DNA of 29,053 bases from NCBI GenBank assembly GCA_002408085.1, contig DHQL01000021.1, positions 1 through 29,053 of the forward strand, read 5' to 3'. This DNA is from Spirochaeta sp. UBA5339. GTDB lineage: Bacteria; Spirochaetota; Spirochaetia; DSM-2461. A model generated the notes under the pieces. It had not been told where the DNA came from, did no database searches, and was given only the letters and a program-made list of their open reading frames with translations. Positions within the stretch are counted from its first letter, which is position 1. Each line of letters opens with the position of its first letter. Shown here one piece after another: positions 21,604 to 29,053 of this stretch. Made by a program: the position numbers and the translations under genes.

Positions 21604-22960
21604 TCATAAGAAGACCTTTGAGTCTGATTCCATAGGCAGGCTGCTGCTTAAGATGTCTATACCCGCAACCGTGGGTATGCTGGTAAACGCCCTCTACAAT
21701 CTGGTGGACACAATATTTGTGGGCCAGGGGGTAGGGCCCATGGGTATTGCAGGGCTGACGGTGGCTCTTCCCATCCAGGCTCTGATCGGTGCTCTGGGTA
21801 TCTCCTTTGGTACCGGTGCCGCCTCGATTATCTCAAGGCGTCTGGGAGAGAAGAGGCCCGATGAGGCTGCAAGGACAGCGGCCAATGCCTTCTCCCTGGC
21901 CTTTGTATTCAGTGTGGCCATTATCATTGCGGGGGAGATCTTTATCGACACCCTTCTTATTGTATTCGGGGCCACCGAAACTGTTCTTCCCTACGGCCGT
22001 GAATATATGCAGGTCATTCTGATCGGTGCCTTCTTTCTTTCAGCCTCCATGGTTGGGAACAATATCTCCCGTGCCGAGGGGCAGCCAAAGATATCCATGC
22101 TCAGCATGGTTATCGGTGCCGGACTGAACATTATCCTGGACCCGATCTTTATCTTTGTTCTGGATATGGGTATCCGTGGGGCGGCCATCGCCACGGTGAT
22201 CAGTCAGTTCTGCTCCTTCCTCTTTATTATGCGCTTTATGGTGAAGGGAAAGAGCCACCTGCCCCTGAAGTGGAGCTATATTAAGCTTCATCTTCCTACT
22301 GTCAAAGAGATCAATATCCTCGGACTGCCTGCCCTGGTCCGTCAGGGGGGGATGAGTGTCCTTGCTCTTGTTATTAACAATGTTCTTCGTCACTATGGCG
22401 GCGACTTCGGAATCGCCACATACGGTCTGATCAACCGCCTCTTTATGTTTGTTCTGATGCCCATTTTCGGAACCGTCCACGGCTACCAGCCCATTGCGGG
22501 CTACAGCTATGGCGCGGGTCTTGTGGACCGTCTGAGTGAGGTGAACAGGAAGGCCGTCCTGGTAACCACTGCAATGAGCACCTGCGGATTTCTATTTATC
22601 CAGTGCTTTGCGGGCATTCTTATAAGCATGTTTACCGATGATGCCCGGCTCTGGGCAATGGCTGTTCCGGCCCTGAGAATCGGCTCGGGTGCCATATTCC
22701 TGCTTGGTTTTCAGGTGATCTACTCCACCTACTTTATGACCATCGGCAAGGCGTTCCCTGCCTTCTTTCTCAGTCTCTCCAGGCAGTTTATCTTCCTGAT
22801 TCCACTGGTGCTGATACTGCCCAACTTCTATGGACTCCAGGGAGTCTGGTTTGCCCTGCCCCTGGCAGACCTTCTTTCGGTGATTGTAACGGTGGTCTGG
22901 TTTATGATCAGCTGGCAGAAGACCAGACATCAGATGGAGCAGGCCCTTCAGACGGTCTGA
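21590..22960 (+). CDS. MATE-family multidrug efflux transporter
   Basis: A 456-residue inner-membrane antiporter with 12 helices arranged as two six-helix halves. Family marks include the first-helix stretch MSIPATVGMLVNALYNLVDTIFVGQGVG (in two parts), IAGLTVALPIQ, and GTGAASIISRRLGEK. It should export cationic compounds in exchange for Na+ or H+. The gene lies in one operon with the MarR repressor, ATG 14 bases before the marR stop, so drug-induced efflux is the simplest reading. The N-terminal half carries a conserved acidic residue (VDTIFVG, Asp near residue 40). No truncation is seen. A hairpin follows the stop. Confidence 0.94.
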   Translation: MSVHDHKKTFESDSIGRLLLKMSIPATVGMLVNALYNLVDTIFVGQGVGPMGIAGLTVALPIQALIGALGISFGTGAASIISRRLGEKRPDEAARTAANAFSLAFVFSVAIIIAGEIFIDTLLIVFGATETVLPYGREYMQVILIGAFFLSASMVGNNISRAEGQPKISMLSMVIGAGLNIILDPIFIFVLDMGIRGAAIATVISQFCSFLFIMRFMVKGKSHLPLKWSYIKLHLPTVKEINILGLPALVRQGGMSVLALVINNVLRHYGGDFGIATYGLINRLFMFVLMPIFGTVHGYQPIAGYSYGAGLVDRLSEVNRKAVLVTTAMSTCGFLFIQCFAGILISMFTDDARLWAMAVPALRIGSGAIFLLGFQVIYSTYFMTIGKAFPAFFLSLSRQFIFLIPLVLILPNFYGLQGVWFALPLADLLSVIVTVVWFMISWQKTRHQMEQALQTV

Positions 22961-22967
22961 CGCTGCC

Positions 22968-23014
22968 GAACCGGGAGCACTGAGGGCCTTCAGGACTTTT
23001 GTTTTTCCCGGTTC
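22968..23014 (+). terminator. Long-loop hairpin after the MATE gene
   Basis: Perfect 9-bp stem GAACCGGGA (22968-22976) with TCCCGGTTC (23006-23014), loop of 29 bases, followed by TCCTTTAAT. The T-run is imperfect; it may act as a weak terminator or protect the mRNA end. Confidence 0.5.
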
Positions 23015-23031
23015 TCCTTTAATATGGTGGC

Positions 23032-23529
23032 ATGAAAAAACTAGTTCTGATTTGTCTTGTTCTGCTTGCTCCCGTTTTTCTTTATGCCGATGAGGCTGTA
23101 CCGGCCGCAACGGGACCTACTCCTGCCGACAAAGCCGCCGATGAGCTGGCCACCCTGGCCTCCCGCCTCGGCATGTCCCTGACCGAGGTTGTGGAAACTG
23201 CCGGTCTTCCTTCCGAGATGTACACCCTCCGTGGGCCCTCTGCGGGACAGGACTCGGTTGTTTTCTTCTATCCCTCCAGAGTCTCTCTCTACTGGACCGA
23301 GTCCCATGTATGGCAGGTCCGGATCGATTCAGAGTATAAAACCGAAGAAGGCGTCCTTAAGATGGGCATGAGCCGGAGTGAGCTTACTTCCATTCTGGGA
23401 GAGGCCGACCTGGCTCAGCAGGACTTTCTCATCTACACCCTGCCCCAGAGAGGCTATCCCGTGGCCTGTGCCCTCTACTTCGAAAATGACCGATTGAATG
23501 ACCTTTATGTATACAGGAGTGATTTCTGA
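23032..23529 (+). CDS. Periplasmic protein with two BamE/SmpA-like repeats
   Basis: A 165-residue exported protein: signal peptide (residues 1-20, ending LYA before DEA), a short Ala/Pro linker, then two similar segments. Each begins with a G-M-S turn and helix (LGMSLTEVVETAGLP and MGMSRSELTSILGEA) and runs into strands ending in aromatic/Tyr-rich sequence. The second reads like the BamE/SmpA fold. No lipobox cysteine follows the signal, so it is not BamE itself. Start is ATG 23032 with only GGTGG close by. The stop is one base before aroDE, so the two genes are probably co-translated; there is no functional reason visible for that pairing. Confidence 0.75.
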   Translation: MKKLVLICLVLLAPVFLYADEAVPAATGPTPADKAADELATLASRLGMSLTEVVETAGLPSEMYTLRGPSAGQDSVVFFYPSRVSLYWTESHVWQVRIDSEYKTEEGVLKMGMSRSELTSILGEADLAQQDFLIYTLPQRGYPVACALYFENDRLNDLYVYRSDF

Positions 23530-23530
23530 T

Positions 23531-25009
23531 ATGAACAAGCTCTGCCTGACCCTCTGCCGTCCCACTCTGGCCGAAAACCTTCATGATCTGAAAAAGAACG
23601 CTCCGGATCTGGCGGAGCTTCGCATCGATCTTCTGGAGCCTACTGAGCGTGAGAGTATTGCCTCTTTTCCCTCACAGGCGGGGCTCCCCGTTATCCTTAC
23701 CTGCCGTAAAACCTGTGACGGCGGAAAGTGGGAGGGCAGTGATTCAGAGCGGGAAGAACTTCTTCTTCAGGCCATGGAGGGAGACTTCAGCTTTGTAGAC
23801 CTTGAAGAGGATGAGAACTCAGATGTTCTGGAAAGACGGGCCCTAGAGAGGAGAATCAGGATTATCCGCTCCTTCCATGACTTTGCCTCGGTACCCCCGA
23901 ACCTTGACGAGCGTCTTGAAGAGATGGTCAGCCGGGGAGATCTGGTCAAGGCAGCTGTAATGCCCACGGGGATTGCTGATCTTCTTACGCTCTTTAAAAT
24001 CGGCCGCAAATGGCAGGAGAGCCATCCCGGCGAGGACAATCTTATCCTCCTGGGGATGGGCGCCTATGGCGTTCCCAGCCGGATTCTGGCTCAGAGAGTA
24101 GGCAGCTATCTGACCTTCTGTTCTCCCGATTCCGCCGAGGCGGCGCCGGGACATATGAGCTGGAAGGTCCTTCATGACCTCTACCGGGTTCCCCTTGTAG
24201 AGGAGGATACCCGGATTTTCGGCATTATAGGAAATCCAGTGCTCCATACAAGATCTCCCCATATCCACAATCCCGGATTTCATAAAATCGGCTTCAATGG
24301 TGTCTATGTACCCTTTACGGTGGACGATGTTTCGGCCTTTATGAAACTGGCGGAGTTCCTTGAAATCAGGGGATTCTCCGTTACTGTTCCCCACAAGCTG
24401 GGGATAAGAGAGTTTCTGGACTCAGAGGACGATGCGGTAAAGGCGGTCTCCTCGTGCAATACGGTTGTCAGGGACGGAGAATCCTGGAAGGGATACAACA
24501 CGGACGTTACCGGTTTTATTGAGCCTCTTCTTGAGAAAGCCGACAGCCTGAAAGGAAAGCGGGCGGCTGTGATCGGCGCCGGCGGTGCTGCACGGGCGGT
24601 GGTCTACGCCCTTGTCAGTGAGGGGTGCGATGTGAGCATCTTCAACAGAACCCTCAGCCGCGCCGAAGCCCTTGCTGCCGAACTTGGGGGCCGGGGAGCC
24701 TCTCTGGAGGAGCTGGAGTCAGAGTCCGGGGCTGGAGCCGAATCCGGCAGATATGATCTGCTGGTTCAGACAAGTTCCGTGGGGATGCATGGAACTGAGG
24801 GCCTTGAAAGAGGGGAGGGGAATCCCGTTCCCTTCTACTCCTTCACGGGAGATGAACTGGTCTATGATATTATCTACACTCCCCCGGTGACGCCTCTGAT
24901 GCAGAAGGCCATGGATGCGGGCGCGGAAGTTCTGGGCGGACTGCCCATGCTTCAGGCTCAGGGAGCGGCTCAGTTCCGGCTCTTTACGGGTAAATCCCTG
25001 CCGGAATAA
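23531..25009 (+). CDS. aroDE: Bifunctional 3-dehydroquinate dehydratase/shikimate dehydrogenase
   Basis: A 492-residue cytosolic fusion enzyme for steps 3 and 4 of the shikimate pathway. The N-terminal domain (to about residue 222) is type I DHQ dehydratase: ELRIDLLE, ILTCRK, catalytic His116 (SFHDF) and Schiff-base Lys140 (VKAAVMP). The C-terminal domain (from residue 228) is AroE: IIGNPVLHTRSPHIHN for substrate, SVTVPHK with catalytic Lys289, NTDVTGF, and the NADP loop GAGGAARA starting at Gly349. The domain order is the same as in plant and chlamydial fusions. ATG 23531 directly follows the upstream stop; AGGAG lies at 23515-23519. The longer in-frame start at 23498 is not needed. Confidence 0.95.
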   Translation: MNKLCLTLCRPTLAENLHDLKKNAPDLAELRIDLLEPTERESIASFPSQAGLPVILTCRKTCDGGKWEGSDSEREELLLQAMEGDFSFVDLEEDENSDVLERRALERRIRIIRSFHDFASVPPNLDERLEEMVSRGDLVKAAVMPTGIADLLTLFKIGRKWQESHPGEDNLILLGMGAYGVPSRILAQRVGSYLTFCSPDSAEAAPGHMSWKVLHDLYRVPLVEEDTRIFGIIGNPVLHTRSPHIHNPGFHKIGFNGVYVPFTVDDVSAFMKLAEFLEIRGFSVTVPHKLGIREFLDSEDDAVKAVSSCNTVVRDGESWKGYNTDVTGFIEPLLEKADSLKGKRAAVIGAGGAARAVVYALVSEGCDVSIFNRTLSRAEALAAELGGRGASLEELESESGAGAESGRYDLLVQTSSVGMHGTEGLERGEGNPVPFYSFTGDELVYDIIYTPPVTPLMQKAMDAGAEVLGGLPMLQAQGAAQFRLFTGKSLPE

Positions 25010-25030
25010 CATCGGGCATTCGGTGTGATC

Positions 25031-25046
25031 GGCCCCTGCGGGGGCC
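25031..25046. terminator. Hairpin between convergent genes
   Basis: GGCCCC-TGCG-GGGGCC, a perfect 6-bp stem, 22 bases after the aroDE stop and 18 bases after the minus-strand 56-residue gene. No T-run follows on either side; termination is possible but unproved. Confidence 0.4.
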
Positions 25047-25063
25047 TCTGCCTGGATATACGA

Positions 25064-25234
25064 TCAGTAGTTGATTGACGTCATCAGCAGGATCATGATA
25101 GCGCAGAACATTACGCCTCCCAGAGCAACCACGGAGGTGGCGCCGATCAGGAACTTGTCCAGTCCGGAAAAATCACTGATTCTTTTCTTGCGCTCTTTCT
25201 TTACCGTACTCTTCTTTACAGCTGCTTTAGTCAT
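25064..25234 (-). CDS. Small single-pass membrane protein (56 residues)
   Basis: Not recognised. 56 residues, opening with a strongly basic stretch (MTKAAVKKSTVKKERKKR), followed by ISDFSGLDKFL and one hydrophobic helix of about 24 residues (roughly 29-53, rich in Met, Ile, Val), ending SINY. The positive charge before the helix suggests a cytoplasmic N-terminus. ATG 25234 has AGGTGT upstream and a candidate promoter at 25268-25296. It is shorter than normal gene-calling limits, so it may be absent from annotations. Function unknown; small basic membrane proteins often modulate a larger membrane partner. Confidence 0.7.
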   Translation of the reverse strand: MTKAAVKKSTVKKERKKRISDFSGLDKFLIGATSVVALGGVMFCAIMILLMTSINY

Positions 25235-25267
25235 TTCTGTGACACCTCAAAGTTTGAAAATCAGCCT

Positions 25268-25296
25268 ATTCTAGCTTATTTTTTATCCTGTTGGAA
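25268..25296 (-). promoter_or_regulatory. Putative promoter of the 56-residue gene
   Basis: Minus strand TTCCAA (25296-25291), 17-base spacer, TAGAAT (25273-25268). The -10 matches five of six; the -35 is poor. Predicted start near 25261 leaves a 26-base leader with the ribosome site. Confidence 0.3.
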
Positions 25297-25475
25297 CTCA
25301 TCGGCCCCTCTTCAGGGACTCTTTTCTTACAATATTGTATCGAACCGCTCCTCTGGAGTACTGTTTTCTGTGTTTTGAAATGATTATATTGCTAAAACCA
25401 TTAATGTAGTATTAGTATATTGGTGTAAACATGAAATAAAACTGAACTAACTGCAGATATCATAAGGGGTCAGAC

Positions 25476-26576
25476 ATGCTGAAGACTGTTTTGAATTCTT
25501 TTCACAGGGAAGCGGGAGCCAGACTGGTTGAGTATGCCGGCTGGGAGATGCCTCTTTTCTACTCACCTGGAGCTACCGAGGAGCATAGAATTGTCCGCCG
25601 CAGCGCCGGACTCTTTGATGTAAGCCATATGGGGCGGTTCCGGATTCAGGGACCCGGCAGTGAGGCCTTTCTGGACCGTATGATTACAAGTTCCGTAAAA
25701 GCCCTTGAACCCGGAGAGTCGGGTTACGGAATCCTGCTGAAAGAGGACGGCGGAATTATCGACGATATCTTCCTCTACCGTACAGGGAATGAGGACTTTA
25801 CCCTGGTGGTTAACGCATCGAACCTGAACAAGGACTGGGACTGGCTCAATCACTTTGCCGGTGAATATGATCTGGCCCTGAGTGATGAATCATCCGAGAC
25901 CTCTCTCTTTGCCCTGCAGGGACCCAGTGTTATTCCGGTACTGGAGAAGCTGACAGGACTTGCCCTGGACAAGGAGTGGGCCCGGTTTGCTGTGATGGAT
26001 CTGACCCTGGAGGACATCCCCTTTATGGCGGGACGCACCGGATACACCGGAGAAGACGGAGTGGAGATCTTTGTTGCCAACAACAGAGCATTGGAGCTCT
26101 GGAATGTGATTCTCAAGAGTTTCAGTGAGCACTGCGAGATCAGCCCCTGCGGCCTTGCCTGCCGGGACAGCCTGCGCTTCGAGCCCGGTTTTCCCCTCTA
26201 CGGCCATGAACTGAACGAGGAAATTCTCCCCCCCGAGGCCCTTCTCAAGTGGGCCTGTGATCTTAAGGGCGACTTTATCGGAAAGGAAGCGGTCCAGGCA
26301 CTTCTGGAAAAGGGCCTGGAAAAAAAGCTGATTACCCTCTCACTTACCGAGAAGGGAGTTCCCCGTGAGGGCTATGAGGTCTTATCCGTAGAGGGTGATG
26401 TGATCGGGACTGTTGTGAGCGGTCTCTATGCACCCACAGTGGACAAGTACTGCGCCAATGCCTTTGTTCCCCCGGCATTCACCAAACCGGGGACAGAGCT
26501 GCAGGTCTCCCTCAGGGGGAGAGTAAAAAAAGCGGTTGTTGAGAAAAGACCCCTCTACCGGCCCAGCTACCGCTGA
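25476..26576 (+). CDS. gcvT: Glycine cleavage system T protein (aminomethyltransferase)
   Basis: A 366-residue tetrahydrofolate-dependent enzyme that takes the aminomethyl group from lipoyl-H protein, giving 5,10-methylene-THF and ammonia. Family motifs are complete: AGWEMPLFY, DVSHMGR, GGIIDDIFLYR (the conserved Asp region), VNASNLNKD, GRTGYTGEDG and RDSLRFEPGFPLYG. ATG 25476 has AAGGGG seven bases upstream. It is the first of the gcvT-H-PA-PB operon, and the 83-base gap to gcvH carries no terminator. The upstream region (25235-25475) is AT-rich and shows no glycine riboswitch; the regulator is not evident. Confidence 0.96.
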   Translation: MLKTVLNSFHREAGARLVEYAGWEMPLFYSPGATEEHRIVRRSAGLFDVSHMGRFRIQGPGSEAFLDRMITSSVKALEPGESGYGILLKEDGGIIDDIFLYRTGNEDFTLVVNASNLNKDWDWLNHFAGEYDLALSDESSETSLFALQGPSVIPVLEKLTGLALDKEWARFAVMDLTLEDIPFMAGRTGYTGEDGVEIFVANNRALELWNVILKSFSEHCEISPCGLACRDSLRFEPGFPLYGHELNEEILPPEALLKWACDLKGDFIGKEAVQALLEKGLEKKLITLSLTEKGVPREGYEVLSVEGDVIGTVVSGLYAPTVDKYCANAFVPPAFTKPGTELQVSLRGRVKKAVVEKRPLYRPSYR

Positions 26577-26659
26577 ACTATAATAGAAGAAATTAAAAGC
26601 TTCCCGGCTCAGGGCCTGCGATAAGCAGCATGGGATTCGGGGCATGAAGGAGTGAATCT

Positions 26660-27034
26660 ATGGAAATTAAATATGCAAAGACCCATGAGTGGGCTGCCAA
26701 AGAGGGAGATCTCTACATCTGCGGTCTCAGTGAATATGCCCAGGATAAGGTCGGGGACGTCGTTTTTGTGGAGCTTCCCGAGGTGGGAGCGGAAGTGGAG
26801 CAGGGCGCACCCTTCGGTGTAATCGAGTCTGTAAAGGCGGCCAACGATCTCTACTCCCCCTTAAGCGGTGAGGTTGCTGAAGTGAACTCCACCCTGGAAG
26901 ATGAGCCCGAGCTGGTTAACTCCTCTCCCCTGAAGGACGGATGGATCTGCAAAATCAAATGCAGCGATGAGAGCTTTGACTCTCTGATGAGCGCCGATGA
27001 GTATGAGGCCTTTCTGAAGGAACAGGAAGACTGA
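26660..27034 (+). CDS. gcvH: Glycine cleavage system H protein
   Basis: A 124-residue lipoyl carrier protein that shuttles the aminomethyl group between the P, T and L proteins. The lipoylation site is Lys59 in VIESVKAANDLYSPL, and the helical GDVVFVELPEVG and C-terminal DGWICKIK parts are standard. Length is typical. ATG 26660 has a good AAGGAG seven bases upstream. One cysteine near residue 21 (YICGLSEYA) is unusual at that position. Lipoate attachment genes are not in the window. Confidence 0.97.
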   Translation: MEIKYAKTHEWAAKEGDLYICGLSEYAQDKVGDVVFVELPEVGAEVEQGAPFGVIESVKAANDLYSPLSGEVAEVNSTLEDEPELVNSSPLKDGWICKIKCSDESFDSLMSADEYEAFLKEQED

Positions 27035-27039
27035 TCGGA

Positions 27040-27055
27040 CCGGGCCTGAGCCCGG
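27040..27055 (+). other. Small hairpin between gcvH and gcvPA
   Basis: CCGGGC-CTGA-GCCCGG, a perfect 6-bp stem with a 4-base loop, five bases after the gcvH stop. There is no T-run. It could tune relative levels of gcvH and gcvPA by stabilising the upstream mRNA. Confidence 0.45.
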
Positions 27056-27089
27056 ATATATACTGAACGGCCCCGGCAGGGGCTGAATA

Positions 27090-28526
27090 ATGATTGAGGT
27101 TGGTAAAGTGAGTTACATTCCCCACACAGAGGGCGACCGGCTTAAGATGCTGGAGCAGCTGGGAATCAAAACAGTGGAAGATCTCTTCCGCGATATTCCC
27201 GACAGCTGCCGCTACCCCGAAATGAACCTTCCCGACGGTCTGTCGGAGATGGACGTTAAAAAGAGGCTGAAGGATCTGGCCGGCAGAAACAAGAGCTCCG
27301 AAGAGGGCCTCTGGTTTCTCGGCGGGGGTCTCTACCGCCACTTTATTCCCTCGGTAGTGGATTCAGTCCTCTCCCGGGGAGAGTTCTTTACCGCCTATAC
27401 CCCCTATCAGCCTGAGGTCTCCCAGGGTACCCTGCAGGCGGTCTTCGAGTTCCAGACCATGGTGGCCGAGCTCTACGGCATGGAGGTTGTGAACGCTTCC
27501 CACTATGACGGCGCCGCGGCCATGGCCGAGGCGGGACTGATGGCCCTGCGCTGCAAGAGCGGCCGGAAGGAGATCGTTCTGGACTCAGGGATTCACCCCG
27601 AATATATCGAGGTGCTGGAAACCTATCTGGAGGGTAGCGATGCAACACTCAGAGTCGGTCGTCCCGATGAGAACTCCGCCTGTTTTATCACTGCCAACCC
27701 CTCCTTTACCGGAGAGATCCGGGACCTGAAGGCCCTGGCTGCCGAAGCCCACGAGGCGGGAGCCCTCTTTGTGGTTCATGCCGATCCCCTGGCCTGCGGG
27801 ATACTGGAAAGTCCCGGTGCCTGCGGTGCGGACATCGTTACCGGTGAGGGACAGCCCCTGGGAATCCCCATGAGCTACGGCGGTCCCACCCTGGGACTCT
27901 TTGCCACCACAAAGAAGCTGATCCGCAAGATGCCCGGACGTGTTGTGGGAATGACTCAGGACGGCTCAGGCCGATCTGGATGTGTTCTGACCTTCAGCGC
28001 CCGGGAGCAGCATATCCGCCGTGAGAAGGCGACCAGTAATATCTGTTCAAACCAGGGACTGATGGCCCTTGCCGCGGCGGTCTATATGGCAGCCATGGGT
28101 AAGCAGGGCATAAAAGAGACGGCCCAACTGATCTACAACAAGACTGCCTATGCGGCAGACCTGCTTGGCGGACTGGATGGTTTCAATCTGAAGTCCGAGG
28201 GCCCCCTGTTCAGGGAGTTTGTACTAGACTGTCCCGCAGATGCTGCCCGAATTGCCGAGATTCTGCAGGAGCGGGAGATCTACCCCGGTCTGGCCCTGAG
28301 CCGCTTTAAAGAGACCGGCGGAGGCTGCTGCGGCGGAGGCTCTGAGTGCTGCGGCGACTCGGCTGGTGATGCAGCCGGTACAGCTTCTGAATGCTGCAGC
28401 GACAGGGAGCTGCTGGTCTGTGTGACCGAGTGCAATACGAAAGAAGAGATCGACCTTCTGGCGGAGGCCCTGAGGGACGCCGCCGGTAAGGCTGCGGCGT
28501 CAGCCGGATCGGGACAGGAGGCTTAA
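27090..28526 (+). CDS. gcvPA: Glycine dehydrogenase (decarboxylating) subunit 1, with Cys-rich insertion
   Basis: The first half of the split P protein (478 residues), which with GcvPB decarboxylates glycine on PLP. Recognisable family segments are YIPHTEGDRLKMLEQLG, AYTPYQPEVSQGTLQ, NASHYDGAAAMAEA and REQHIRREKATSNICSNQ. Near the C-terminus, after FKE at residue 408, about 31 extra residues appear (409-439): three cysteine pairs (413/414, 420/421, 435/436) in Gly/Ser/Asp/Ala-rich sequence, with SECCGD and SECCSD repeated. After that the usual VTECNTKEEIDLLAEALR resumes, and an Ala-rich tail of about 15 residues is added. The insert is in frame. ATG 27090 has GGGG upstream. The gcvPB ATG is four bases downstream of this stop. 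Confidence 0.95.
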   Translation: MIEVGKVSYIPHTEGDRLKMLEQLGIKTVEDLFRDIPDSCRYPEMNLPDGLSEMDVKKRLKDLAGRNKSSEEGLWFLGGGLYRHFIPSVVDSVLSRGEFFTAYTPYQPEVSQGTLQAVFEFQTMVAELYGMEVVNASHYDGAAAMAEAGLMALRCKSGRKEIVLDSGIHPEYIEVLETYLEGSDATLRVGRPDENSACFITANPSFTGEIRDLKALAAEAHEAGALFVVHADPLACGILESPGACGADIVTGEGQPLGIPMSYGGPTLGLFATTKKLIRKMPGRVVGMTQDGSGRSGCVLTFSAREQHIRREKATSNICSNQGLMALAAAVYMAAMGKQGIKETAQLIYNKTAYAADLLGGLDGFNLKSEGPLFREFVLDCPADAARIAEILQEREIYPGLALSRFKETGGGCCGGGSECCGDSAGDAAGTASECCSDRELLVCVTECNTKEEIDLLAEALRDAAGKAAASAGSGQEA

Positions 28527-28529
28527 GTC

Positions 28530-29053
28530 ATGGATCAGAATGCAATCAGCTCACTCTGGGAACTGAGCTCTCCCGGCCGCCGGGTTATACAGCTGCCTGA
28601 ATCGGATGTGCCCAGCCTGGAGGTACCGGCCTACTTGAAGAGAACCGAGGACGCCGAACTCCCCGAGGTCAGCGAACTTGACCTTATCCGTCACTACACA
28701 AGGCTCTCCACCCTGAACTACAGCATCGACACCCGTTTCTACCCCCTGGGTTCCTGTACCATGAAGTACAACCCCAGGATCAATGAGGTCACAGCCCGGA
28801 TGGAGGGCTTTGCCGCCTCCCACCCCTATGCCCCTGAAAAGGCGGTGCAGGGAAACCTGGAACTGATGTATGACCTTCAGGAGGGGCTTGCAGAGCTTGC
28901 CGGATTTGAAGCGGTCAGCCTGCAGCCCGCAGCAGGTGCCCACGGGGAACTGGCCGGGGTTCTGATGATCAAGAAGTACCACGAGTCCCGGGGTGACAGC
29001 GGACGGACAAAGTTCCTGATCCCCGACTCCGCACACGGCACCAACCCCGCCTC
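28530..29053 (+). CDS. gcvPB: Glycine dehydrogenase subunit 2, 3' truncated by window edge
   Basis: The start of the second P-protein half; 174 full codons are seen and the frame is open to the end. The sequence contains LGSCTMKYNPRINE, LQPAAGAHGEL and IPDSAHGTNPA, all hallmarks of GcvPB; the PLP-binding lysine lies beyond the edge. ATG 28530 has an ideal AGGAGG site (28516-28521) inside the end of gcvPA, so translation is coupled, fitting the equimolar heterotetramer. With T, H and PA it completes all glycine-cleavage genes except the shared lipoamide dehydrogenase. Confidence 0.96.
   Translation, partial: MDQNAISSLWELSSPGRRVIQLPESDVPSLEVPAYLKRTEDAELPEVSELDLIRHYTRLSTLNYSIDTRFYPLGSCTMKYNPRINEVTARMEGFAASHPYAPEKAVQGNLELMYDLQEGLAELAGFEAVSLQPAAGAHGELAGVLMIKKYHESRGDSGRTKFLIPDSAHGTNPA

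Noticed and set aside
28551..29036. Minus-strand open frame in gcvPB
   Set aside because: Shadow of gcvPB, whose plus-strand frame carries LGSCTMKYNP and SAHGTNPA motifs and is open to the window edge.
1..29053. tRNA, rRNA, transposase, integrase or att sites
   Set aside because: None recognised by eye on either strand; a covariance-model scan would be needed to exclude a short RNA gene completely.

Overview
The window looks like ordinary bacterial chromosome from a didermic organism, most likely a spirochaete (Spirochaeta/Treponema relatives; medium confidence). Reasons: an outer-membrane beta-barrel and several signal-peptide proteins, a relaxed FASC lipobox, split glycine dehydrogenase (gcvPA + gcvPB), a fused aroD-aroE gene, and many small two-component and toxin-antitoxin genes. 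No rRNA, tRNA, CRISPR array, transposase or prophage gene was seen.

Layout. 1-4.4 kb (+): GC-rich structured patch, beta-barrel protein, GAPDH with its own promoter and terminator, an NSS-family Na+ symporter followed by a 31-residue MetS-like subunit, and a thioredoxin-like protein. 4.4-9.3 kb (-): an envelope operon (TPR lipoprotein, LysM lytic transglycosylase, exported protein), a GC-rich multi-hairpin intergenic patch and a long AlaX editing protein. 9.4-11.2 kb (+): a HAD phosphatase and a DUF1778/GNAT toxin-antitoxin pair preceded by two inverted repeats. 11.3-14.0 kb (-): CBS protein, EIIA-CBS fusion and an ArsB/NhaD permease, which look like a permease with a dedicated cytosolic control module. 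14.0-15.9 kb: a small exported protein, a RHH-MazF pair with a third small gene, and a divergent PIN protein.

15.9-21.05 kb is a signalling island: an ECF S-component-like membrane protein, three HisKA_3 histidine kinases and one NarL/LuxR response regulator. The last kinase overlaps the regulator by 8 bp. The second kinase is a close paralogue of the third, and the first has a degenerate ATP lid. 21.06-22.96 kb is an autoregulated marR-MATE efflux operon with a clear promoter/operator. 23.0-25.2 kb holds a BamE-like periplasmic protein, aroDE, and an unlisted 56-residue membrane protein on the opposite strand. 25.5 kb to the end is gcvT-gcvH-gcvPA-gcvPB (last gene cut by the window edge), the glycine cleavage system without the L protein.

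Points most worth a second look: a Cys-pair-rich insertion in GcvPA, loss of both acetyl-CoA-loop glycines in the GNAT toxin, the three-kinase/one-regulator island with an S-component-like neighbour, the EIIA-CBS/CBS/permease module, and the mazEF-PIN intergenic region with an 11-bp tandem repeat and a predicted leaderless promoter.
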